DNA of 13,529 nt. Source: CAYVKY01 sp964452115. Its GTDB lineage: Bacteria > Bacteroidota > Ignavibacteria > Tepidaquicellales > Tepidaquicellaceae. The translations under genes and the position numbers were made by a program. The DNA is taken from positions 1 to 13,529 of the forward strand of contig CAYVKY010000056.1 in NCBI GenBank assembly GCA_964452115.1. Reading direction: 5' to 3'. Positions 1 to 6,345 of the stretch are shown here, one piece after another; position 1 is the stretch's first letter; each line of letters starts with the position of its first letter. Below the pieces are notes generated by a model. It saw nothing but the letters and a program-made list of their open reading frames with translations, made no database searches and was not told the DNA's origin.

Positions 1-1
1 G

Positions 2-382
2 ACAATATTCGTAAACGTAACTCCCGAAATGAGAATAGCAAAAGAAGAAATTTTCGGACCGGTGCTTTCGGTTTTAAAATGCGATTCACTCGATGACGGT
101 GTAAGAATTCTCAATAACACCGAATACGGACTTTCATCAAGCATATTTACAAATGATGTAAACGATGCTTTCAGAGCAGTGAGAGATATCGAAGCAGGTA
201 TCACGTATATCAACGGTGCAACCATCGGCGCAGAAGCTCACATGCCATTCGGCGGCGTGAAAGGTACCGGAAACGGACACAGAGAAGGCGGATGGACAGT
301 ATTTGATTTCTTCACGGAATGGAAAGCTGTATATCTCGACTTTTCCGGAAAACTGCAGAGAGCGCAAATAGACAACTATTAA
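2..382 (+). CDS. Aldehyde dehydrogenase, C-terminal fragment (cut by window edge)
   Basis: Only the last ~126 codons are present; the reading frame is open from base 2 and the start lies outside the window. The NAD(P)-dependent aldehyde dehydrogenase family oxidises aldehydes to carboxylates. The visible part begins TIFVNVTPEMRIAKEEIFGP, and the EEIFGPVLSV block is a signature of the family's C-terminal catalytic/oligomerisation region. It is followed by the EYGLSSSIFT strand and the PFGGVKGTGNGHREGG block near the end. The catalytic cysteine and the cofactor fold lie upstream and cannot be checked. The tail (FFTEWKAVYLDFSGKLQRAQ) recalls ALDH7-like and ketoglutarate-semialdehyde-type enzymes, but I cannot fix the substrate from this part. 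A lipoprotein gene starts 4 bases after the stop, so co-transcription is likely. Confidence 0.93.
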   Translation, partial: TIFVNVTPEMRIAKEEIFGPVLSVLKCDSLDDGVRILNNTEYGLSSSIFTNDVNDAFRAVRDIEAGITYINGATIGAEAHMPFGGVKGTGNGHREGGWTVFDFFTEWKAVYLDFSGKLQRAQIDNY

Positions 383-386
383 TAAA

Positions 387-794
387 ATGAAATACGCACT
401 TCCTGTTATATTGATTTTAATTTTGATTACGGGCTGTTCATCAGAAACAGGTTCGCTCAAAAAAAAACTTGAGCAATCCGACAAAGCTATAATTTATTTT
501 TATGATAAAATGACGGGAAGCCCTTATGCAGTATGTTCAATAGAAAATAAAGACACAGTACAGATGATATTAGCGGGAGTATCCGAAGAAGATACTCCCG
601 TATTAAAATGCGGATATACAGGAGCAATCGAATTTTTCAATAACAGCGGTTCGCTGATGAACCTTGAATTCAACATTGAAAAAGGCTGCGAACATATTGT
701 ATTTATGATGAACAGCAACAGCTGGTCGAAAAAGCTTACATCGCCTGCTCTTGAAGTGCTGGATAATTTATATTCAATTTCGAAAATCAAATAA
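387..794 (+). CDS. Small lipoprotein of unknown function
   Basis: This 135-residue protein has a short basic start, a hydrophobic core and a lipobox (LITGC, Cys17), so it should be lipidated and anchored in an envelope membrane. I do not recognise the family. The mature part is charged at first (LKKKLEQSDKA) and then strand-rich, with three further cysteines at about 50, 75 and 101. Cys75 and Cys101 sit in KCGYTGAIEFF and EKGCEHIVF. These could form a disulfide or bind a metal, but that is inference. The gene lies 4 bases after the aldehyde dehydrogenase and 23 bases before the TPR protein, in an apparent operon that ends with era. A perfect 10-bp inverted repeat lies inside it at codons 63-72. 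Confidence 0.85.
   Translation: MKYALPVILILILITGCSSETGSLKKKLEQSDKAIIYFYDKMTGSPYAVCSIENKDTVQMILAGVSEEDTPVLKCGYTGAIEFFNNSGSLMNLEFNIEKGCEHIVFMMNSNSWSKKLTSPALEVLDNLYSISKIK
574..600 (+). repeat. Perfect intragenic inverted repeat (10-bp stem, 7-nt loop)
   Basis: CGGGAGTATC (574-583) and GATACTCCCG (591-600) are exact reverse complements separated by a 7-base purine-rich loop. The stem lies inside the small lipoprotein gene and encodes roughly AGVSEEDTPV. No T-run follows, so it is not a classical intrinsic terminator. In RNA it would be a stable stem-loop in mid-message. Confidence 0.8.
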
Positions 795-817
795 AAAATC
801 TCAATTATAATCACGCA

Positions 818-1654
818 ATGCCTTACAGATATTTAACAATATTATTTCTTATTTTTATTTGCGGAAATATTTATGCGCAGGATGAAATTCCCGATTCGCT
901 TTACGCCCGCGGAAACACGGCTCTCGAATCAAAGAACTACACTGAAGCAATCAGATATTACGGACAGTATGTGAATGCCTGTCCCGACAGCGCCTACGGC
1001 TATTCCGCACTCGGCACTGCATTTCTACTGAATCAGCAGGCGGATACGGCAATTTACTATTACAACATTGCAATCTCGAAAGACTCGTCTTATTACAGGG
1101 CATATTCAAGCCGCGGTACTGCATATTTACTTAAAGGAATTTCGGACAAGGCGGAAGCGGATTATAAAAAAGCGCTAAAATTAAAATTCAACGATTTAAG
1201 CACGATGATTTCTCTTGCATCGCTGCGCGCATCTCTCAATGACATTGACGGCGCGATGAATTATTTTCGCGAGGCGGAAGACATAGACGCGAATTACACT
1301 GATATTTACTGGAACCGCGGCGCGCTGAACCTTTCACTGAACAGATTCTACGATGCGCTGAAAGATGTTAACAAAGCAATTTCACTTGAACCGAATAATC
1401 CGAAAGGATTCTTTTTCAGAGGTACGGTTGAAAGGTATCTGAAAAAATATGATGAGGCGATGAAAGATTACAATGAAGCGCTGAGATTAAATCCGCTTGA
1501 AGGCGAAGCGTATGTGCGGCGCGGAATTCTATACGAAGATATGGGTGAATATAAAAAAGCAGTTGATGATATGGACAAGGGATACAAACTCAGACCTGAC
1601 CTTATTGAACCGACAAAAACTTTTTACGACGAAGCAAAATCAAAAGCAAAATGA
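818..1654 (+). CDS. Secreted tetratricopeptide-repeat protein (seven TPRs)
   Basis: This 278-residue protein has a Sec signal peptide (residues 1-20, hydrophobic LTILFLIFICG, cleavage probably after IYA). Nearly all of the mature chain, from about residue 28 to 265, is seven consecutive ~34-residue TPR units. They show the usual A-x-Y...G...A...Y..A pattern, as in ARGNTALESKNYTEAIRYY, NRGALNLSLNRFYDALKDV and RRGILYEDMGEYKKAVDDM. TPR solenoids bind peptides or protein partners, here in the periplasm or on the outer membrane; there is no catalytic domain. The stop codon overlaps the start of era (ATGA), so translation of the two is probably coupled. No specific partner can be named. Confidence 0.92.
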   Translation: MPYRYLTILFLIFICGNIYAQDEIPDSLYARGNTALESKNYTEAIRYYGQYVNACPDSAYGYSALGTAFLLNQQADTAIYYYNIAISKDSSYYRAYSSRGTAYLLKGISDKAEADYKKALKLKFNDLSTMISLASLRASLNDIDGAMNYFREAEDIDANYTDIYWNRGALNLSLNRFYDALKDVNKAISLEPNNPKGFFFRGTVERYLKKYDEAMKDYNEALRLNPLEGEAYVRRGILYEDMGEYKKAVDDMDKGYKLRPDLIEPTKTFYDEAKSKAK

Positions 1655-2538
1655 CAAAATGCGGTTATGTAATGATGTTCGGACTTCCGAATGCAGGCAA
1701 GTCAACGCTGGTGAACCGCCTGCTGGACTTCAACCTTTCAGTTGTAAACCGAAAAGCGCAGACAACGCGAAACAAAATTCTCGGAGTGCTGAATGAAGGC
1801 GATGCGCAGGTAATATTCCTCGATACGCCGGGATACATTGAAAAACCGGAATATGAACTCCAGACCTATATGGTAAACGAAATCAAAACATCGTTTGACG
1901 AGGCAGACCTTGTAATTCATATTATTGATATAACGAAATTCAGTATTGATGTTTTTAAAAAGTATATCGAAGGCGTAAAAGATTTCCTCATAGGCAAAAA
2001 CCAAATCATCGTTATAAATAAAATTGACCTTGCAGAGAAAAAAGATGTTGCCGATGCTATTCTTTCGCTTGATAACGAATTCAAAGGCACGGACATTATT
2101 CCGGTTTCGGCATATAAATCCGAAAATCTCGATGAACTGAAAAAAATAATTGCCGAAAACATTCCCGAAGCGCCGAAATTTTATGACGAAGACTACCTCA
2201 CTAATAAACCTGAAAAATTCTTTGTATCGGAAATAATACGCGGATGCGTGCTGGACAGATTCCACAAGGAAGTGCCGTACAGCGTATTTATAAACATTGC
2301 GGAATTCAGCGAGCGTGAAGGGCGCAAGGATTACATCAATGCGGAAATAATTGTTGAAAGGGAATCTCAGAAAGTTATCATCATCGGCAAGGGAGGCGCA
2401 AGCCTGAAAAAACTCGGCAGCGATGCCCGCAAAAAAATCGAACGCTTTCTTGAAAGGCCTGTATATCTTGAACTCTTCGTTAAAGTAAAAAAAGACTGGC
2501 GCAAAGATAAATCATTTTTAAAAAACACGTACCGTTAA
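1651..2538 (+). CDS. era: GTPase Era (ribosome small-subunit assembly)
   Basis: Era is an essential GTP-binding protein that binds 16S rRNA near its 3' end during 30S maturation. The 295-residue length is typical. All G motifs are visible: P-loop GLPNAGKST (11-19), switch I RKAQTTR (about 34-40), DTPGY as G3, NKID as G4 and SAYKS as G5. The C-terminal KH domain shows IIIGKGGASLKKLGSDARK and the usual closing block VKVKKDWRKDKSFL. GLPNAGKST replaces the more common GRPNVGKST, a mild variation. The ATG overlaps the upstream TPR stop as ATGA, and the protein starts just before the first beta strand, so this start is well supported. Its TAA interlocks with the stop of the convergent gene in TTAA. 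Confidence 0.97.
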   Translation: MTKCGYVMMFGLPNAGKSTLVNRLLDFNLSVVNRKAQTTRNKILGVLNEGDAQVIFLDTPGYIEKPEYELQTYMVNEIKTSFDEADLVIHIIDITKFSIDVFKKYIEGVKDFLIGKNQIIVINKIDLAEKKDVADAILSLDNEFKGTDIIPVSAYKSENLDELKKIIAENIPEAPKFYDEDYLTNKPEKFFVSEIIRGCVLDRFHKEVPYSVFINIAEFSEREGRKDYINAEIIVERESQKVIIIGKGGASLKKLGSDARKKIERFLERPVYLELFVKVKKDWRKDKSFLKNTYR

Positions 2539-3071
2539 TTGCCGTTCAGGTATGCCTCGCGCTTGGAGGCAGCTTCATCGCGCATATATTTGGGGACAAG
2601 GCTGTCAATGTAATCATACATTTTGTTAAGGTCGGCGCGGTATTCTTCCGCAGGGAAATAAGGCGTTTCATATACTTTGGGAGGTCTGTCTTCATTGGGG
2701 TTTTGCATCTCTTCGACAATTTTAATATTGCGTAAAGAGCCGCCGATTGGCTTTTTCGCGTCCGGAGTTTCCGGAATCTGTTCGCCCATGAGATTCATCG
2801 TGGAAATGTATTTTGATATTGCGGATATTTTATCTTTTGTAACCCTGAATTTGTAAGATAGAGTAACCGGATTTTCCCAGCCGTATGTGTATTCAAAAAT
2901 TCCGTCCATGTGATTATTAATTATCACGGAATAATTGTACTGGTATTTCGGTGACACCGGTCCGGATTGAAACATATATTCTATATGGTCCCAGTAAACA
3001 GGTGCCTGCGCCGTTTTGCAGAAAAGATTAACTAACAACAATGCCGGTAATAACACTTTAAACATCTTCAT
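2535..3071 (-). CDS. Exported protein of unknown function
   Basis: This is a 178-residue protein of a family I do not recognise. The N-terminus (MKMFKVLLPALLLVNLFC) is a clear export signal. Whether it is cleaved after TAQA or lipidated at Cys18 is unclear, because NLFC is a poor lipobox. The mature part alternates aromatic, strand-like segments (YQYNYSVIINN, GIFEYTYGW, VTLSYKFRV) with a helix near the middle (KISAISKYISTMN). It ends with a charged helical tail (PAEEYRADLNKMYDYID). The gene is a single unit on the minus strand between era, with which it overlaps by 4 bases tail to tail, and the repeat-bearing intergenic region. A promoter candidate lies 39 bases upstream. Confidence 0.85.
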   Translation of the reverse strand: MKMFKVLLPALLLVNLFCKTAQAPVYWDHIEYMFQSGPVSPKYQYNYSVIINNHMDGIFEYTYGWENPVTLSYKFRVTKDKISAISKYISTMNLMGEQIPETPDAKKPIGGSLRNIKIVEEMQNPNEDRPPKVYETPYFPAEEYRADLNKMYDYIDSLVPKYMRDEAASKREAYLNGN

Positions 3072-3109
3072 AGGGTAAATTTAATTTCAAAAGATTTATT
3101 AATTAAATC

Positions 3110-3138
3110 TAAATATAATTCTTTTGATTTGCAAGCAA
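3110..3138 (-). promoter_or_regulatory. Candidate Bacteroidota-type promoter for the minus-strand exported protein
   Basis: Read on the minus strand, TTG (3138-3136) is followed by an 18-base spacer and TATATTTA (3117-3110). The latter matches seven of eight positions of the Bacteroidota -7 box TAnnTTTG. It lies 38 bases before the ATG. The region is A/T-rich, so chance matches are possible. Confidence 0.35.
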
Positions 3139-3197
3139 GATTATCAGGCGTCACCGCGATAGTTCATCCCGCCGAAGCGTAAAAGCGGGACTCTCGT

Positions 3198-3214
3198 GTC
3201 GACGCTCCCTCGAC
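3198..3214 (+). repeat. Degenerate copy of the intergenic hairpin repeat
   Basis: GTCGA (3198-3202) pairs with TCGAC (3210-3214) around a loop containing GCTCC. Together with the preceding CTC it aligns with the left half of the element at 3308-3333 read on the minus strand, with a short deletion in the right half. The T-A pair in this stem replaces a C-G pair there, a compensatory change. Its membership in the family is less certain than for the two full copies. Confidence 0.5.
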
Positions 3215-3239
3215 TATGCAAGAACGATCCTGGGTTCCT

Positions 3240-3265
3240 CGTTCCTATACTCCAGCGTAGGAACG
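3240..3265 (+). repeat. Intergenic palindromic repeat, copy A (26 nt)
   Basis: An 8-bp outer stem, CGTTCCTA with TAGGAACG, encloses a nearly paired core containing CTCCAG. It is preceded by CCT, as is copy B on the opposite strand. It resembles the GTTCC...CTCCAGCG...GGAAC palindromes that I recall from intergenic regions of many unrelated bacteria. No T-run follows, so it is unlikely to be a simple terminator. Confidence 0.8.
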
Positions 3266-3307
3266 CATATCCTATTTAACAGATATTTATTTTGTAATTA
3301 TGTTTTA

Positions 3308-3333
3308 CGTGCCGACGCTGGAGCATCGGCACG
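3308..3333 (-). repeat. Intergenic palindromic repeat, copy B (26 nt, inverted)
   Basis: The 8-bp outer stem is CGTGCCGA with TCGGCACG. On the minus strand this copy aligns over all 26 positions with copy A, with only five differences. Four of these form two compensatory pair changes (T-A to G-C twice), so the folding pattern is conserved while the sequence differs. Copies A and B lie 42 bases apart in opposite orientation and could also pair with each other. Confidence 0.8.
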
Positions 3334-3395
3334 AGGGGTTCGTGAGCGTTTTTGCACAGCTTCTCCCGCGGCAGAACGCATAAAAAAATTCAGGT

Positions 3396-3409
3396 TTGAT
3401 GTATATCAA
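3396..3409 (+). promoter_or_regulatory. FNR/DNR-type operator, perfect match
   Basis: TTGAT-GTAT-ATCAA matches the CRP/FNR-superfamily consensus TTGAT-N4-ATCAA in all ten fixed positions. The arms extend by one more pair (T3395/A3410). Its centre lies about 88 bases before the ATG of the downstream lipoprotein gene. This half-site type is used by oxygen-sensing FNR and NO-sensing DNR regulators. No such regulator gene is in the window, so control of the lipoprotein-TonB unit by one is inference. Confidence 0.6.
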
Positions 3410-3430
3410 ATTGCACAACATTTATGGAAC

Positions 3431-3438
3431 TAATTTTA
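3431..3438 (+). promoter_or_regulatory. Candidate -10/-7 box downstream of the FNR-type site
   Basis: TAATTTTA matches all but the last fixed base of TAnnTTTG. With transcription starting near 3443-3444, the operator centre would be at about -41.5, the classical position for class II activation. This would leave a leader of ~47 bases before the ATG. The A/T-rich setting makes the box alone weak; the spacing to the operator is what supports it. Confidence 0.35.
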
Positions 3439-3490
3439 CCGGTATTCCATTATAAGTTATATATTAATTAACTAAATATCGTTATACTAA

Positions 3491-4012
3491 ATGAAAATAA
3501 AAAATTTATTGGTTGTAGTTTATGCATTGGTTCTTGCGTTGGTGACAGTGCTGTACAGCTGCAGCAGCAACGACAATTCCACATCAGGCGGAGGTATCGA
3601 TAAAAATACGATAAGCGGCACAATCACATTTACAGATTCAGTTTTTCTCACCGACACGGCGCACGGTTATTACAGCGTTGATGCATTTGCTACCTGGCCG
3701 CCTACCGGCAATGCAACAGCATCATTAAAAATCAAACCCACAAAACAGTCTGACAACACTTACAAGGCATCATATCAGTTCACGGGTATGGCTTCCGGCA
3801 GTTATGTGATTACAAGTTCATACATTAAACTTCCGTACGTAGTCGGAACTTCAGTTTACGGTCTCGGAATTTACGGCTGCGACACTGCCCATAATTCAGC
3901 CTGCATTTATAATTCCGCAATTCAAAAGGCAACTATCACAAACGATGCAGGTGTTGCAAACATCAATTTCCTGTCCTGGGGCGATACAACCAGGCACATT
4001 TACAGATTCTGA
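3491..4012 (+). CDS. Lipoprotein of unknown function, paired with TonB-dependent receptor
   Basis: This 173-residue protein has a hydrophobic N-terminus ending in a lipobox-like LYSC (Cys24). A Ser/Asn/Gly-rich tether (SSNDNSTSGGG) follows, as is usual for outer-membrane lipoproteins. The rest looks like one beta-rich domain, starting ISGTITFTDSVFLTD, with aromatic strands (YKASYQFTGMASGSYVI) and two cysteines in GCDTAHNSACIYN that may form a disulfide. I do not recognise the family. It lies 36 bases upstream of a TonB-dependent receptor on the same strand and directly downstream of a perfect FNR-type operator. A surface lipoprotein beside a TonB receptor often helps capture its ligand; that role is inferred from position only. 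Confidence 0.87.
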   Translation: MKIKNLLVVVYALVLALVTVLYSCSSNDNSTSGGGIDKNTISGTITFTDSVFLTDTAHGYYSVDAFATWPPTGNATASLKIKPTKQSDNTYKASYQFTGMASGSYVITSSYIKLPYVVGTSVYGLGIYGCDTAHNSACIYNSAIQKATITNDAGVANINFLSWGDTTRHIYRF

Positions 4013-4016
4013 TTAT

Positions 4017-4046
4017 TTTAAAAATCAATATATTTTAATTTTTAAA
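4017..4046 (+). repeat. A/T-only inverted repeat before the TonB receptor start
   Basis: TTTAAAAAT (4017-4025) and ATTTTTAAA (4038-4046) can form a 9-bp stem with a 12-base loop, ending 2 bases before the receptor's ATG. It has no G-C pairs and would be weak. In such A/T-rich spacers a match like this is not rare. Confidence 0.35.
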
Positions 4047-4048
4047 TA

Positions 4049-6331
4049 ATGAAAAAGATATCATCACTTATCTTTGTTATGTTTTTATTCTGCAGTGCGT
4101 CTGCACACGAACTGACAGGATTGGTGATTAATTCCATAACGAGGGAAGTGATACCGGACGTAGAAATTGTTTTAACGGTTGACAGTGTGAAATACACCGC
4201 AACCAGTGATCTTTCGGGAAAATATGTTTTTTCCGGTTTGCCTGACGGCAATTGCATTCTGTTTGTCAGGCGAATCGGATATGTTTCTTATAAAGAATCA
4301 TTTACACTTAATTCCGATAAAAGTTTAAATGTTTATATGCTGCCGGCACAGATACAAACCGAAACCGTAAATATCACTGCAACAAGAACCGAAATCACGC
4401 TTCAGAAAACGCCGTCATCAATTTCCGCTATAAATTCAAATGAGATTAATAACAGAAACGTACAGACATTTGATCAGGTGCTCGATAAAATTTCCGGAGT
4501 CACGGTATTCCGCACAAGCGGAATAAATGTGAGTTCGCTATCAATCAGAGGAAGCAGCGATGTGGCCGGCGGCGGCATCGGCAACCGCGTATTGCTTCTG
4601 CTTGACGGGAGGCCTTCGCTTACAGGCGATTCCAAGGGCGCACTGTGGTCGTTGATTCCCGTGAGCGTGATTGAACGGACGGAAGTGGTGAAGGGTGCAT
4701 TTTCATCTCTCTACGGTTCGAGCGCAATCGGCGGCGTGATAAATGTTATTACAAAAAAACCTTCTTACATTCCCTATACTAAAGTCAGCATAGGCGGCGG
4801 ATTTTATGAAAAACTTCCGGACTATTACAAGTTCACCGACAGAACGCTTTTTTACAGAAACCTTGATATGCTGCACAGCAATACAGTAAATAAATTTTCG
4901 TATCTGCTCGATTTGAATTACAAAAAAAATGACGGCTATGCACAGCAGAATAATTATGAATTTATCAGCGGACTCGGAAAATTTACTTATGACCTTTTCA
5001 GCAACCGCGACCTTGAAATGACGCTTCAGTACACAAATTCAAACAGCGGTTATCCGCATTACTGGCTGAAAAACGGTACAACTGCCGAGCCATATAAAAT
5101 TCAGGATTTTTATATCGGCGATATGATAAAAAAAGAAACCCAAAGCATAGATGTAAATTACTATGCAATCCCGAATTCCAAAGTAAAATACTCCTCCAGA
5201 TTTTATTTTTACAAACTGAAAAGCATTTCCGATTACAATCCCAATAATCCGGTGACACTGGCATACGGCTCTCCCGGAGAAGTTTTTTCTACATTCATAA
5301 CTTCTTATAACTTCGGAAATATTTCACAGGCGGATATAATATTGAAAAATCACTATATCATCACCGGCACGGACGTACAGTGGAATGTTGTACGCTCTTC
5401 TCCCGAATCAATACTCTACGGAAATCAGCAGCAGTACAATCTCGGCTTGTACGCACAGGATCAGATAAAACTCATAAACGGCACGGGTGATAACACACTG
5501 CTTGCGAGCAATGCCGCAATGAGGCTGGACTACAATAAATTTACCGGCGCATCGGAAACATTTCAGTTATCTCCGAAATTCTCGCTGATTTACACGCCCG
5601 AAACAAATTCAGAAATTTTTAAAGACGTCAGCTACAGAGTCCTTGCAGGCAGGGCATTCCGCGCGCCTTCAATCGCCGAACTTTATTTTAAAAAGGAACT
5701 TTTCGGCGGGTTTAATTTTATTTACAATCCGAATCTGAAACCCGAAGAGATGTATTCATTTGAATTCGGAATCAGAAAACAGTATGACAGGCGCTTTAAT
5801 CTTGACGTAGCGGCATTTTTCAACATTTACAATAACCTTATTCAGTATGTGAATATTTCTCCGTCTCCGCTCGGTCCCTTTCAGGTGCAGAATATTGCAA
5901 AATCGCAGATACGCGGCATCGAAATAACTATGGATTACGGACATTACATTCCGCTCGGCAGGGAAAATCTGGATTATCATTTTGATATAGGATATACATA
6001 TTCGGATGCAAGGGATTTATCGCCGGACAGAAAAGATGATTTTTTGCCGTACAAACCGAAGCACATATTTTCATTTTCAACAACGCTGCAGTATTACGGA
6101 TTTACACTGAACACAACCGGAAGGTACGTAAGTAAAATTGATAAAGTGATATTCTATAAATACGAAGAGCCGAAACAGTTCTTTGTAATGGATGCAAAGC
6201 TGAGCAAAAGTATCGGGCGCTTCAGCGTGTTTGTTGCGGTGGAAAATATGTTCAATGAATTTTATCAGGAACTCGAGCGCATTCCGGCACCTAACAGGAA
6301 TTTTAATGCAGGTGTATCTATGGAATTTTAG
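4049..6331 (+). CDS. TonB-dependent outer-membrane receptor
   Basis: A 760-residue TonB-dependent receptor, which takes up a scarce ligand across the outer membrane using inner-membrane energy passed on by TonB. The signal peptide is residues 1-19 (cleavage after ASA). Residues ~20-105 form a carboxypeptidase-regulatory-like domain (LTGLVINSITREVIPDVEIV, SGKYVFSGLPDG), common in Bacteroidota receptors. The plug follows at about 110-235, with SISAINSNEINNRNVQTFDQ, LLLLDGRPSLTG, VVKGAFSSLYGSSAIGGVIN and VITKKP. The rest is barrel, with paired aromatic strands and a C-terminal Phe (VSMEF). The layout recalls siderophore/cobalamin-type receptors rather than SusC, but the ligand cannot be told. 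I saw no cobalamin or thiamine riboswitch upstream. It probably shares a transcript with the lipoprotein before it. Confidence 0.95.
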   Translation: MKKISSLIFVMFLFCSASAHELTGLVINSITREVIPDVEIVLTVDSVKYTATSDLSGKYVFSGLPDGNCILFVRRIGYVSYKESFTLNSDKSLNVYMLPAQIQTETVNITATRTEITLQKTPSSISAINSNEINNRNVQTFDQVLDKISGVTVFRTSGINVSSLSIRGSSDVAGGGIGNRVLLLLDGRPSLTGDSKGALWSLIPVSVIERTEVVKGAFSSLYGSSAIGGVINVITKKPSYIPYTKVSIGGGFYEKLPDYYKFTDRTLFYRNLDMLHSNTVNKFSYLLDLNYKKNDGYAQQNNYEFISGLGKFTYDLFSNRDLEMTLQYTNSNSGYPHYWLKNGTTAEPYKIQDFYIGDMIKKETQSIDVNYYAIPNSKVKYSSRFYFYKLKSISDYNPNNPVTLAYGSPGEVFSTFITSYNFGNISQADIILKNHYIITGTDVQWNVVRSSPESILYGNQQQYNLGLYAQDQIKLINGTGDNTLLASNAAMRLDYNKFTGASETFQLSPKFSLIYTPETNSEIFKDVSYRVLAGRAFRAPSIAELYFKKELFGGFNFIYNPNLKPEEMYSFEFGIRKQYDRRFNLDVAAFFNIYNNLIQYVNISPSPLGPFQVQNIAKSQIRGIEITMDYGHYIPLGRENLDYHFDIGYTYSDARDLSPDRKDDFLPYKPKHIFSFSTTLQYYGFTLNTTGRYVSKIDKVIFYKYEEPKQFFVMDAKLSKSIGRFSVFVAVENMFNEFYQELERIPAPNRNFNAGVSMEF

Positions 6332-6345
6332 GATTAAATTTGCTG

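Larger units (their letters stand above)
3072..3490. other. Intergenic region between divergent genes, rich in hairpin repeats
   Basis: No plausible coding frame lies in these 419 bases. Going rightward there are four parts: an A/T-rich promoter zone for the minus-strand gene; a more G+C-rich block (about 3150-3380) of nested inverted repeats; an FNR-type operator at 3396-3409; and an A/T-rich leader to the lipoprotein ATG at 3491. Besides the three related hairpins listed separately, the block holds TCCCGC/GCGGGA (3167-3172 with 3185-3190). It also holds GAACGA/TCGTTC (3222-3227 with 3239-3244), whose right arm overlaps the 3240-3265 hairpin, so the two folds exclude each other. GAACGCATA occurs twice, at about 3261 and 3374. 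The base composition differs from the flanks, suggesting inserted repeat elements. Confidence 0.75.

Noticed and set aside
137..484. Minus-strand open frame opposite the aldehyde dehydrogenase and lipoprotein
   Set aside because: It is opposite two well-supported plus-strand genes and shows no recognisable motif; other opposite-strand frames inside the large genes were dropped for the same reason.
3072..3490. Possible CRISPR array, small RNA gene or decayed transposase in the long intergenic region
   Set aside because: The repeats are palindromic, irregularly spaced and inverted, not CRISPR-like; no frame of useful length and no transposase motif is present; I saw no promoter-terminator pair for a small RNA.
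6335..6342. TAAATTTG, a perfect TAnnTTTG match before yjbQ
   Set aside because: It ends only 3 bases before the chosen ATG, so transcription would start within or after the start codon; probably a chance match between closely spaced genes.
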